Below, in pieces: positions 1 through 5,895 of a stretch of DNA of 9,474 nt. Below the pieces are notes generated by a model. It was not told the origin of the DNA. It was given only the letters and a program-made list of their open reading frames with translations, and searched no databases. The number at the start of each line of letters is the position of its first letter. Within the stretch, counting starts at the first letter, position 1. The stretch comes from an uncultured Aquabacterium sp. (GTDB lineage: Bacteria > Pseudomonadota > Gammaproteobacteria > Burkholderiales > Burkholderiaceae_C). The DNA lies in assembly GCA_937923225.1 (NCBI GenBank), contig CALAKR010000421.1:1-9474 (forward strand). The letters are read 5' to 3'. The position numbers and the translations under genes were made by a program.

Positions 1-479
1 CTCCAGGCGATCACGTCCTTGGGCCAGCTGCTGCGCACTTTGCCCGTCTCGTAGTTGGCGCTGGCCAGGATGTCGAGCTTCTGCTCGAACATCACCAGAT
101 CCGTCTCCAGCACGCGGCTGTTGCCGATCATGATCTTGCTGAAGTCGATGTCGGTGCCCTGGCCGAAGCCGCTGCCTTTGAGCGTGACGGTGTCGCCGGG
201 CTTGATTGTCGGGGTGGCGTTGCTGCCGGCACTCCACACCAGCGCGCCGTTGACCAGCATCTGCTGCACCACGGGTTGCGCGAAGTTCTGCGCCGAGGCA
301 GCGCGCTGCTGCTCGCGGGCACCGTTGAAGCCGCAAACCACGTCCTGGTCCGGAAAGTTGGGCGCGGCGTGGGCGTAGAACGCCTGCACGGCCAGCGCCA
401 GCGCACCCAGGCGTGGCAAGGCGGCAGGCAGGCGGGCAAGGCGTGAGCTGGCGGGGGGCGCCAGGGGGATCGTGTTCAT
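1..479 (-). CDS. Secreted protein with IPT/TIG-like domain (C-terminus cut by window edge)
   Basis: An open frame starts with ATG at 479 and runs without a stop to base 1, giving 159 codons; the rest lies outside the window. The start is well supported by an AGGAG ribosome-binding site at 487-491, seven bases upstream. Residues 1-38 look like a signal peptide: several arginines, then a hydrophobic stretch around residues 24-35, and an AHA|AP cleavage site, so the protein is probably exported. Residues about 88-125 contain TPTIKPGDTVTLKGSGFG followed by an IDFSKIMIGN strand, typical of the Ig-like IPT/TIG beta-sandwich seen in surface and carbohydrate-associated proteins. The visible end (SSWPKDVIAW) also fits the later strands of such a domain. 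One cysteine (Cys49) lies in the mature part. The ligand and function are unknown. It lies 105 bases downstream of the Crp/Fnr gene on the same strand. Confidence 0.8.
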   Translation of the reverse strand, partial: MNTIPLAPPASSRLARLPAALPRLGALALAVQAFYAHAAPNFPDQDVVCGFNGAREQQRAASAQNFAQPVVQQMLVNGALVWSAGSNATPTIKPGDTVTLKGSGFGQGTDIDFSKIMIGNSRVLETDLVMFEQKLDILASANYETGKVRSSWPKDVIAW

Positions 480-486
480 GGGCGGT

Positions 487-491
487 CTCCT
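487..491 (-). promoter_or_regulatory. Ribosome-binding site of the IPT/TIG-like gene
   Basis: The minus strand reads AGGAG here, seven bases before the ATG at 479. It is the clearest Shine-Dalgarno in the window and decides the start of the partial secreted protein. Confidence 0.75.
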
Positions 492-552
492 GCGGACGCG
501 CCGGTCGTGGCTGCCGGCGTGGTCGCATGATCCGTTTTGCGCTGAACCGAAG

Positions 553-570
553 CTGTCGTCCGCCCGACAG
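553..570. repeat. Inverted repeat between crp-like gene and secreted-protein gene
   Basis: CTGTCG and CGACAG form a perfect 6-base inverted repeat around the 6-base spacer TCCGCC. It lies 15 bases beyond the stop codon of the Crp/Fnr gene and about 75 bases before the next start. No T-run follows on the minus strand, so it is a weak terminator candidate at best. It could equally be an operator for the downstream gene, but its half-sites do not match the TGTGA of CRP or the TTGAT of FNR. Six-base arms can also arise by chance at this GC content. Confidence 0.35.
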
Positions 571-584
571 ATCAGGGAAAGACC

Positions 585-1346
585 TCAGGTGCGTGCCACA
601 GGCTGCATCTGTCCCAGGATGCGTTTTTCAGTGCTTGAAAGCCCGGCCACGCTCATCAGCTTGTCCATGTCCAGCACCTCGATGCGGCCGTAGGCGATCT
701 GCAGCACACCCTGATCCTGCAGACCCTGCAGCACCTGGTTGGTGGTCTGGCGCGAGAGCGACAGCATCATGCCCAGCTGCGACTGGCTGATGGGCACCAC
801 GCAAGGCCCCGCGTGCGTGAGCGACGAGGTCTGCGCCAGCAGCAGCAGGCGGCGCGCCAGCCGGCCCTCCGCCGGCAGCAGAGCCAGGTCTTCCATGCCG
901 ATGAAAGCCAGGCGCAGCTTGAGCGCCATCAGCACGCCGAACTCGCGCCAGAACAGCGGCACGCGCGCCAGCAGCTCGTGCAGGCTGGCCAGGGGCACGT
1001 GCAACAGGCGCGTGGCGCCCTCGGCGACCACGTTGTGCGTGCGCGGCAGGTTGTCGAACAGCGCGATCTCGCCCAGCCATCCGGGCGGCTCGGCCATCGC
1101 CAGGATGGCCTCCTTGCCGGCTTCCGTCACACCCGAGATGCGCAGCGAGCCTTCGAGCACGGCATAGAGCCCGTCGGGCGGGCTGCCACGCAGGAACAGC
1201 GCCTCGCCCGAGCGCAGGCGGCGCGGCGTGGCCACCTGCAGCAGGGCCAGCTCCAGCTCGGGCGGCAGGCTGCCGAACCAGGGGTCCTTGCGCAGCAGCG
1301 CGCGGACCTCCGGCGTGATCCAGGATGAGGGGGCGAGGTCGTTCAT
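585..1346 (-). CDS. Crp/Fnr-family transcriptional regulator
   Basis: This 253-residue protein has the usual Crp/Fnr layout: a cyclic-nucleotide-binding beta-barrel (about residues 22-130), a dimerisation helix (about 130-160) and a C-terminal winged helix-turn-helix (about 160-232). The phosphate-binding cassette reads GWLGEIALFDNLPRTHN, keeping the Glu (E93), Arg (R102) and Ser/Thr (T103) that contact cAMP in E. coli CRP, so a cyclic nucleotide ligand is plausible. The cysteine cluster that binds Fe-S in FNR is absent; only Cys182 is present. The recognition helix starts SRQTTNQVL where CRP has SRETVGRIL, so the arginine corresponding to R180 is kept but E181 and R185 are both glutamine. 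The preferred DNA site is therefore probably not the classical CRP site. The gene starts 39 bases after the ccsB stop on the same strand and has only a weak Shine-Dalgarno, so co-transcription with ccsB is likely. The regulated genes are unknown. Confidence 0.9.
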   Translation of the reverse strand: MNDLAPSSWITPEVRALLRKDPWFGSLPPELELALLQVATPRRLRSGEALFLRGSPPDGLYAVLEGSLRISGVTEAGKEAILAMAEPPGWLGEIALFDNLPRTHNVVAEGATRLLHVPLASLHELLARVPLFWREFGVLMALKLRLAFIGMEDLALLPAEGRLARRLLLLAQTSSLTHAGPCVVPISQSQLGMMLSLSRQTTNQVLQGLQDQGVLQIAYGRIEVLDMDKLMSVAGLSSTEKRILGQMQPVART

Positions 1347-1385
1347 GGCGGCGCCACTTTAAGCGCGGCGCAGTGCGGGCGCACC

Positions 1386-2744
1386 TCAGAGTTGCCCGTA
1401 GCTGTGCAGGCCCGACAGGAACATGTTCACGCCCAGGAAGGCGAAGGTGGTGACCACCAGGCCCACCAGCGACCACCAGGCCGCAAAGGTGCCGCGCAGG
1501 CCCTTCATCAGGCGCATGTGCAGCCAGGCGGCGTAGTTCAGCCACACGATCAGGGCCCAGGTTTCCTTCGGGTCCCAGCTCCAGTAGCCGCCCCAGGCCT
1601 CGGCTGCCCAGAAGGCGCCCAGGATGGTGGCGATGGTGAAGAAGGCGAAGCCCACCGCGATGGCCTTGTACATCACGTCATCGGCCACCTCGGGGCTGGG
1701 CGTGCGCGGATTGATCCAGCCGCGCGCGGCGATCACGATCACGAAGAACACCAGCAGCGAGCCCACCAGGCGCAGGCTCTTGGCCACGGCGCCGAAGGTG
1801 TCGGGCTGCAGATCGCCCAGCACGGCAAAGCCCAGCAGCGGCAGCGCGATGAACACGCCGGGCACGCCCACCAGGCCCACCCACAGCGCGCGTGGCGTGG
1901 CCGTCTTGAGCAGGTAGGCCAGCGCCACCATGGCCGCCAGCGCGAAGGTGCCGTAGCCCACGAAGTTGGCCGGCACGTGGATCTTCATCCACCAGCTCTG
2001 CAAAGCCGGCACCAGGGGCTGGATCTCATGGGCGTTGCGCGTGAGCGCGTACCAGAGCAGGAAGGCCACGGCCGCGCTCACCACCAGCATCACGAAGGCG
2101 CCCAGGCCGCCCAGCGGCTGGCCGGCCTTGCGGTAGCGGTCTTCGTAGTAGAGCCAGAACAGCGCCGTCATCCACGAGAACAGCACGAATACTTCGTACA
2201 GGTTGCTCACGGGGATGTGGCCGATGTCGGGGGCGATCTGATGGCTCTCGAACCAGCGCACCAAGGTGCCCACCAGCGCCATGAACACACCGCCCCAGGC
2301 CAGCTTGCTGCCCAGCAGGGTGGGCGTGTCGCGGCGCATCACCAGGCCGGCCCAGTAGAAAGCCGTGCTCATGAACAGCAGCAGGCTCATCCACAAGATG
2401 GCGCTCTGGCTGGACAACATGTACTTGAGCCAGAACACCTGCTCGCCCTTGGCCAGGTCCACGCCGAAGTCATCCATGGCGCGCAGGTACAGCGCCATGG
2501 CCGCGCCCGAGGCCAGCGCCACCACGATCATCAGCGGGCGCAAGGGCGCCCAGAACCAGCCCAGCGCGATGGCCGCGGGCACGGCGCAGGCGGCGATGCC
2601 CTTCTCGTACACATCCATCGAGGCGCCGTAGCGCTGGAAGCCGAACACGGCGCCCAGCACCACCAGCGCGGCGAAGACCCAGTCGAAGGCGGAGCGGCGC
2701 GCCGGGCGGGCGGCCAGAGGCAGGGGGTGGGCGGTCGTTGTCAT
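1386..2744 (-). CDS. ccsB: System II cytochrome c biogenesis protein CcsB (ResC/CcsA type)
   Basis: CcsB is the multi-spanning inner-membrane subunit of the System II cytochrome c synthase. It channels haem to the periplasmic face and, with ResB, attaches it to CXXCH motifs. The 452-residue protein is strongly hydrophobic, with about eight or more membrane segments. The diagnostic WWD haem-binding motif is at residues 384-396 (WGGYWSWDPKETW). It is flanked by the expected periplasmic histidines, H256 in KIHVPANFVGYG and H447 in the C-terminal LHSYG. A transmembrane-side histidine (H176) sits in GHIPVSNLYE. I chose the ATG at 2744 because it follows the resB stop by one base and has GAGG nine bases upstream (2754-2757); the frame stays open to 2882, but that extension would overlap resB and lacks family-like sequence. 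The one-base spacing suggests translational coupling with resB. Naming differs between species: this WWD protein is CcsB in Bordetella, ResC in Bacillus and CcsA in plastids. Confidence 0.95.
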   Translation of the reverse strand: MTTTAHPLPLAARPARRSAFDWVFAALVVLGAVFGFQRYGASMDVYEKGIAACAVPAAIALGWFWAPLRPLMIVVALASGAAMALYLRAMDDFGVDLAKGEQVFWLKYMLSSQSAILWMSLLLFMSTAFYWAGLVMRRDTPTLLGSKLAWGGVFMALVGTLVRWFESHQIAPDIGHIPVSNLYEVFVLFSWMTALFWLYYEDRYRKAGQPLGGLGAFVMLVVSAAVAFLLWYALTRNAHEIQPLVPALQSWWMKIHVPANFVGYGTFALAAMVALAYLLKTATPRALWVGLVGVPGVFIALPLLGFAVLGDLQPDTFGAVAKSLRLVGSLLVFFVIVIAARGWINPRTPSPEVADDVMYKAIAVGFAFFTIATILGAFWAAEAWGGYWSWDPKETWALIVWLNYAAWLHMRLMKGLRGTFAAWWSLVGLVVTTFAFLGVNMFLSGLHSYGQL

Positions 2745-2745
2745 G

Positions 2746-4989
2746 TCAGATGACCTCGTCTTGGGTGGCCGGGGACGGCAGCAAAGTATGGCGCAGTCGT
2801 TCGAACTCGTGATCGGTGTCCAGCGTCTGGCGCGTGGACGACAGCGCCAGCGTGATCGCCGTGCGGCCGGGCTGGGCCTCATCCGCGCGCACCCACACCC
2901 ACACGCGGCGCTCGCGCACGTACAGCATGGCGAACACGCCCACGATCAGCAGGATGCAGCCCAGGTAGACCACGTTGCGGCCCGGCGTGCGCGTGACCTG
3001 GAAGACGCTGGCCTGGCGCTGCTCGAAGGCCGACGGCAGCAGGATGAAGGGCGCCGGGTAGGCATTGGCATCCGACAGCGACAGCACCGCCTGCGTCATG
3101 AAGGCGCCGGTGGCGGGCTCGTCGGGCGACAACGGTTTGAGGCCATCGTGCTCGCGCACCACGTTCAGCAGTTCGAACAAGGTGCCGTTGAGGATGCGGA
3201 TCAGCGTGGCCGAAGCGCGCTCGCGTTCGGCCTCGGGCACGGCCTTCTCGATGAAGTCCGTCAACGCCTGGAAGCCCGCCGTGGGCGCGGCTTGCGGCGC
3301 GCCATCGGCCTGGGCCGGATCGACCACGTTGTGCACGCCGGCGTAGAGCTCCAGCACACGCTGCGACGACAGCGCCAGCTGCGCCACCAGCTCGCCGGGC
3401 TGGCCATCGGCGCCCCGCGTGGAGAAACGCTGCACGGCCTGCTGGCGCATGCCCGCATCGGCCAGGGCCTCGCGCAGGCGCAGCCAGCCGGTCAGCTGCA
3501 TCTGGTCATCCGCCGGCACGCGCAGGAAGCGGAAGGGCTCCGACGGCGCGCTGCGCACACCCAGCAGGAACAGGGGCTGGCCACCGATGTGCACCGGCAG
3601 CATGTAGTTCTGGTACTCGCGCGCTTGCCCTGCGGCATCGCGCAGCTTGTAGGTCACCGAGGGGCCGATGTTGGTCAGGCGACGGTCGGCCGCGCTCTTG
3701 TGGTCCGAACCCAGCTGGCGGCCCAGCTCCTGGAAGTTCACACCGCGCGCATCGGTGGCGCCGCCGCCCGCCTTGGGCGTGTCCTCGGCCTGCGTGGCGC
3801 CATCGGCCTGGGCCAGGTCTTCCACGTTCACGGGGCGCAGCCCGGTGATCTCCACGCTCAGGGCCTCGCGCGGGCTGAGCGTACGCGGCACGGTGATCGC
3901 ATCGCCGCCCACCATGCCCTTGAACACATCGCCTTCCTGCACACGCTGGCCGTACAGCGCATGGGGCTTGAGCTCCACCGTCGAGCCGCCATCCTCGAAG
4001 CTGGACTGGAAGATGGTGACGCCGTCGTAGACGAAGGGCTTGTTGACCTCGACCGTGGCCGCATGCGTGGACTTGTCGTGCGGGTCGTGCACCACGATCT
4101 CGCTGGCGAAGCGCTTGGGCATGCCGGTGTCGTAGTACTCGACGATGAACTTGCGCAGCTCCACCTCGAAGGGCAGCGGCTGCAGCAGCATGCCCTGCGG
4201 CAGGTTCAGCACGGCCGAACCAGAGCGCGCGCCTTCGGGCACGAAGAGCTGCGCGCGGTAGGCGGGGTTGTCCACGCCCAGGCTGTTCTTGGGGCCGGGG
4301 TTGTTGCCCTTGAAGGGCTCCAGTCCCTGCCACCAGACCTGGGTCTTGGTGACCATTTCGCCGTCGAACAGACCGCCCAGGCACACCAGCACGATGGCCG
4401 AGTGCGCCGCGATGTAGCCCAGCTTGTTGGCCCTGCCCCGCCGGGCGGCGATCATCGTGCCGGCCTCACCAGCAGCACCGGCTGAAGCACCACCGGCGGC
4501 AGACGCAGCGCCCAAGCGCTCCTGCGCCTTGACCTGCCAGCCCAGCGCCGCCAGGTTGGCCAGCACCCGGTCGCGCACCTCGGCGGGCGTGCCCTCGGCC
4601 GAGCCATGCGCCTTGTGATGGAAGGCGTCCAGCGCCTTCACGCGCACGTTTTCCTTGAAAGTGCGCAGATCCGCCAGGATCTTGGGCACATTGCGCGCGA
4701 TGCACAGGCTGGTGGAGATGACCAGGAAGGCCAGGATCACCAGGAACCAGCCCGAGCTGTAGATGTTGAACAGCCCCAAGGCGCCGAACACCTCGGCCCA
4801 GTAGGGCCCGAAGGCATCCACGTAGTTGACCAGCGGCTGGCCCTGCTGCAGCACCGTGCCGATGGCCGAGGCGATGCAGATCACCGTCAGCAGCGCGATG
4901 GCGAAGCGCATCGAGGCCAGCAACTCCAGCGCATCGGCGCGGGCGGAACGGGCCGGCAAGGGCGGCAGGGAATCAACAGCGGCGGTCAT
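2746..4989 (-). CDS. resB: System II cytochrome c biogenesis protein ResB (Ccs1)
   Basis: ResB is the partner of CcsB in the System II haem-ligation complex. The 747-residue protein has the family's arrangement: hydrophobic segments at about 28-48, 80-98 and 188-208, a large periplasmic domain (about 210-670) and a final membrane helix at about 672-691 followed by a cytoplasmic tail. The N-terminal LLASMRFAIALLTVICIASA is highly characteristic. His196 in LGYIAAHSAIVL sits in the third helix, where the family has a conserved histidine. Two low-complexity inserts stand out: an Ala/Gly-rich stretch at residues 159-179 and a second around 390-416 (QADGATQAEDTPKAGGG), the latter echoed later as QADGAPQAAPTAG. 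The start at 4989 fits the conserved N-terminus, but the leader has no visible Shine-Dalgarno and carries a strong hairpin. The gene ends one base before ccsB and probably heads the resB-ccsB operon. Confidence 0.95.
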   Translation of the reverse strand: MTAAVDSLPPLPARSARADALELLASMRFAIALLTVICIASAIGTVLQQGQPLVNYVDAFGPYWAEVFGALGLFNIYSSGWFLVILAFLVISTSLCIARNVPKILADLRTFKENVRVKALDAFHHKAHGSAEGTPAEVRDRVLANLAALGWQVKAQERLGAASAAGGASAGAAGEAGTMIAARRGRANKLGYIAAHSAIVLVCLGGLFDGEMVTKTQVWWQGLEPFKGNNPGPKNSLGVDNPAYRAQLFVPEGARSGSAVLNLPQGMLLQPLPFEVELRKFIVEYYDTGMPKRFASEIVVHDPHDKSTHAATVEVNKPFVYDGVTIFQSSFEDGGSTVELKPHALYGQRVQEGDVFKGMVGGDAITVPRTLSPREALSVEITGLRPVNVEDLAQADGATQAEDTPKAGGGATDARGVNFQELGRQLGSDHKSAADRRLTNIGPSVTYKLRDAAGQAREYQNYMLPVHIGGQPLFLLGVRSAPSEPFRFLRVPADDQMQLTGWLRLREALADAGMRQQAVQRFSTRGADGQPGELVAQLALSSQRVLELYAGVHNVVDPAQADGAPQAAPTAGFQALTDFIEKAVPEAERERASATLIRILNGTLFELLNVVREHDGLKPLSPDEPATGAFMTQAVLSLSDANAYPAPFILLPSAFEQRQASVFQVTRTPGRNVVYLGCILLIVGVFAMLYVRERRVWVWVRADEAQPGRTAITLALSSTRQTLDTDHEFERLRHTLLPSPATQDEVI
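3299..3316. repeat. Direct repeat copy 1 inside resB
   Basis: The 18-base word GCGCCATCGGCCTGGGCC occurs here and again at 3797-3814. Both copies are read in the same frame of resB and encode the Ala-Gln-Ala-Asp-Gly-Ala of two low-complexity linker segments in the periplasmic domain. It is probably a small internal duplication or slippage product rather than a functional site. Confidence 0.7.
3797..3814. repeat. Direct repeat copy 2 inside resB
   Basis: This is the second copy of the 18-base word at 3299-3316, in the same reading frame. It lies in the linker that reads QADGATQAED in ResB. Confidence 0.7.
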
Positions 4990-5009
4990 GGCAGGGGCAG
5001 ATCGGGACA

Positions 5010-5034
5010 GCGGGCACTGTAGGAGTGTGCCCGC
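5010..5034. repeat. Hairpin in the resB leader
   Basis: GCGGGCAC (5010-5017) and GTGCCCGC (5027-5034) form a perfect 8-base stem with a 9-base loop, ending 20 bases before the resB ATG. On the resB transcript the loop reads ACTCCTACA and the bases between stem and start contain no Shine-Dalgarno. It could influence translation of resB or mark a processing site; this is inference. Confidence 0.5.
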
Positions 5035-5035
5035 C

Positions 5036-5068
5036 CCCTTGACCGTCGCTCATGCGACGAATCAAGGG
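5036..5068. repeat. Long interrupted hairpin upstream of resB
   Basis: CCCTTGA (5036-5042) pairs with TCAAGGG (5062-5068), and inside it CGTCGC (5044-5049) pairs with GCGACG (5054-5059) around the loop TCAT. The result is a 13-base-pair stem with a small internal loop (one base against two). It directly abuts the hairpin at 5010-5034. No T-run follows on either strand. It may be part of a structured 5' leader or a symmetric protein-binding site. Confidence 0.55.
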
Positions 5069-5103
5069 ATAACACCGACACGGGCCTCCCGGCAGCGGGG
5101 AAG

Positions 5104-5129
5104 GTGAAAACCCGGGACACCGGGTTTCC
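5104..5129 (-). terminator. Probable rho-independent terminator of the cytochrome c gene
   Basis: On the minus strand AAACCCGG, the loop TGTC and CCGGGTTT form a perfect 8-base stem (5108-5127). It can be extended by a G-U and a G-C pair, and the 3' arm ends in TTTT. It lies about 63 bases after the cytochrome stop codon and before resB, where a terminator is expected. The T-run is short and partly in the stem, so termination may be incomplete, leaving read-through into resB possible. Confidence 0.5.
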
Positions 5130-5131
5130 TC

Positions 5132-5175
5132 GGGGCTTGGAGTGCCCCTCAGGCCTGCGGGTTCACCCGGAGGCC
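5132..5175. repeat. Two adjacent inverted repeats in the cytochrome-resB gap
   Basis: GGGGC (5132-5136) pairs with GCCCC (5144-5148) around a 7-base loop. Next to it GGCCT (5152-5156) pairs with AGGCC (5171-5175), with an inner CGGGT/ACCCG pairing. They continue the run of stem-loops in this gap. Each is short and GC-rich and would not be convincing alone. Confidence 0.4.
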
Positions 5176-5183
5176 CACCTTGC

Positions 5184-5200
5184 CTGCGCTGTCAGCGCAG
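5184..5200. repeat. Palindrome across the cytochrome c stop codon
   Basis: CTGCGCTG and CAGCGCAG form a perfect 8-base inverted repeat around one central base. The TGA stop of the cytochrome gene (5192-5194) lies in its centre. On RNA it would fold with a 5-base loop. No T-run follows, so it may stabilise the transcript's 3' end or act with the terminator at 5104-5129. Confidence 0.5.
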
Positions 5201-5818
5201 CCCGGCGATGTAGTCGGCCAGCGCGGTGATTTCCTTGTCGCTCAGGTTGGCCGAGATGGTGGTCATGGGCACGCTGTTGTGGCGATCACCCTGGCGGAAG
5301 GCCGTCAGCTGGGCCTTGGTGTAGTCGGCGTGCTGGCCACCCAGGCGCGGGTACTGGGCCGGGATGCCGGCGCCGTTGGGGCTGTGGCAGCCCGCGCAGG
5401 CCGGCACGCCCTTGGCCGCGATGCCGCCGCGGTAGATCTTCTCGCCGAGGCCGACCAGGTCCTTGTTGGTGGCAAAGCCATCCTTGGCCTTCTTGCTGGC
5501 GTAGAAGGCGGCCACGTTGCGGATGTCCGCCTCGCTCAGAGGGGCGGCCATGCCTTGCATCACGGCGTTCTTGCGTTTGCCGGCCTTGAAGTCTTCGAGC
5601 TGCTTGGCCAGGTACTGCGGGTGCTGGCCCTGCAGGATGGGGTTGGCCGCAAGCCCGCGGGAGCCGTCTGCGGTGTGGCAGGCCGCGCAGATCTGCGTGG
5701 CCTTGGCTTCTCCGGCGGCCAGATCGGGCTTGGCGGCCTTGGTGGGTTCAGCGGCGTAGGCCAGCCCGGACAGGCTGGCGGTCATGGCAACTGCGGCAAT
5801 CAGGGGATAAAAGCGCAT
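5192..5818 (-). CDS. Periplasmic di-haem cytochrome c (cytochrome c4-like)
   Basis: This is an exported electron-transfer protein of 208 residues with two class I cytochrome c domains in tandem, the size and layout of cytochrome c4, which usually passes electrons to terminal oxidases. Residues 1-22 form a signal peptide ending AYA|AEP. The two haem-binding motifs are CAACH at 44-48 and CAGCH at 141-145. Candidate sixth ligands are a methionine of the first domain (Met87 or Met90, in NAVMQGMAAPLS) and Met185 of the second (SVPMTTISANLS). I place the start at the ATG at 5818 (MRFYPL); the ATG at 5824, two codons earlier, is equally possible, and no clear Shine-Dalgarno separates them. The frame stays open to 5956, but that extension precedes the signal peptide and overlaps engB. 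The maturation genes resB and ccsB follow on the same strand, so the client and its haem-attachment machinery are neighbours. Confidence 0.93.
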   Translation of the reverse strand: MRFYPLIAAVAMTASLSGLAYAAEPTKAAKPDLAAGEAKATQICAACHTADGSRGLAANPILQGQHPQYLAKQLEDFKAGKRKNAVMQGMAAPLSEADIRNVAAFYASKKAKDGFATNKDLVGLGEKIYRGGIAAKGVPACAGCHSPNGAGIPAQYPRLGGQHADYTKAQLTAFRQGDRHNSVPMTTISANLSDKEITALADYIAGLR

Positions 5819-5850
5819 GAGCATGATTTGATCAGTGGGGGTGATCGGGG

Positions 5851-5862
5851 CATTGAGCAATG
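5851..5862. repeat. Small inverted repeat in the divergent promoter region
   Basis: CATTG and CAATG flank a 2-base centre, between the divergently transcribed cytochrome and engB genes. On the minus strand a perfect TTGACA (5866-5861) overlaps its edge, but no -10 box lies at the proper distance. It could be an operator; the evidence is limited to symmetry and position. Confidence 0.3.
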
Positions 5863-5884
5863 TCAACACCGCTTCGAGGGATTC

Positions 5885-5890
5885 TACAAT
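5885..5890 (+). promoter_or_regulatory. Predicted -10 box of engB
   Basis: TACAAT matches the sigma-70 -10 consensus at five of six positions. Transcription would start about seven bases downstream, at roughly 5896-5898, which is exactly the in-frame ATG chosen for engB. No good -35 box is visible at 17-18 bases. If real, the engB message is leaderless or nearly so. Confidence 0.5.
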
Positions 5891-5895
5891 GGCAC

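Noticed and set aside
628..1545. A 305-codon minus-strand frame spanning the Crp-like gene and the end of ccsB
   Set aside because: It overlaps two confidently identified genes in another frame and is an Ala/Arg/Gly-rich shadow.
1392..2753. A 453-codon open frame on the plus strand opposite ccsB
   Set aside because: The composition is typical of an antisense shadow of a membrane protein (many His, Gln, Arg), with no family resemblance; ccsB on the other strand has clear motifs.
2745..2882. A 46-codon N-terminal extension of CcsB
   Set aside because: It would overlap the end of resB, has no family-like sequence, and the ATG at 2744 has a proper ribosome-binding site.
2743..4485. A 580-codon open frame on the plus strand opposite resB
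   Set aside because: It mirrors resB in a GC-rich sequence, is rich in His, Arg, Gln and Ala without a recognisable domain, and resB itself is an unmistakable family member. It is a shadow frame.
5157..5170. A GGGTTCACCC-like T-arm suggesting a tRNA fragment
   Set aside because: There is no acceptor stem, D-arm or anticodon arm around it; it is simply the inner part of a GC-rich inverted repeat.
5838..5866. A complete sigma-70 promoter for the cytochrome gene built on TTGACA (minus strand)
   Set aside because: The TTGACA is perfect, but the bases at 16-18 spacing are TCACCC/CACCCC/ACCCCC, which do not resemble a -10 box.
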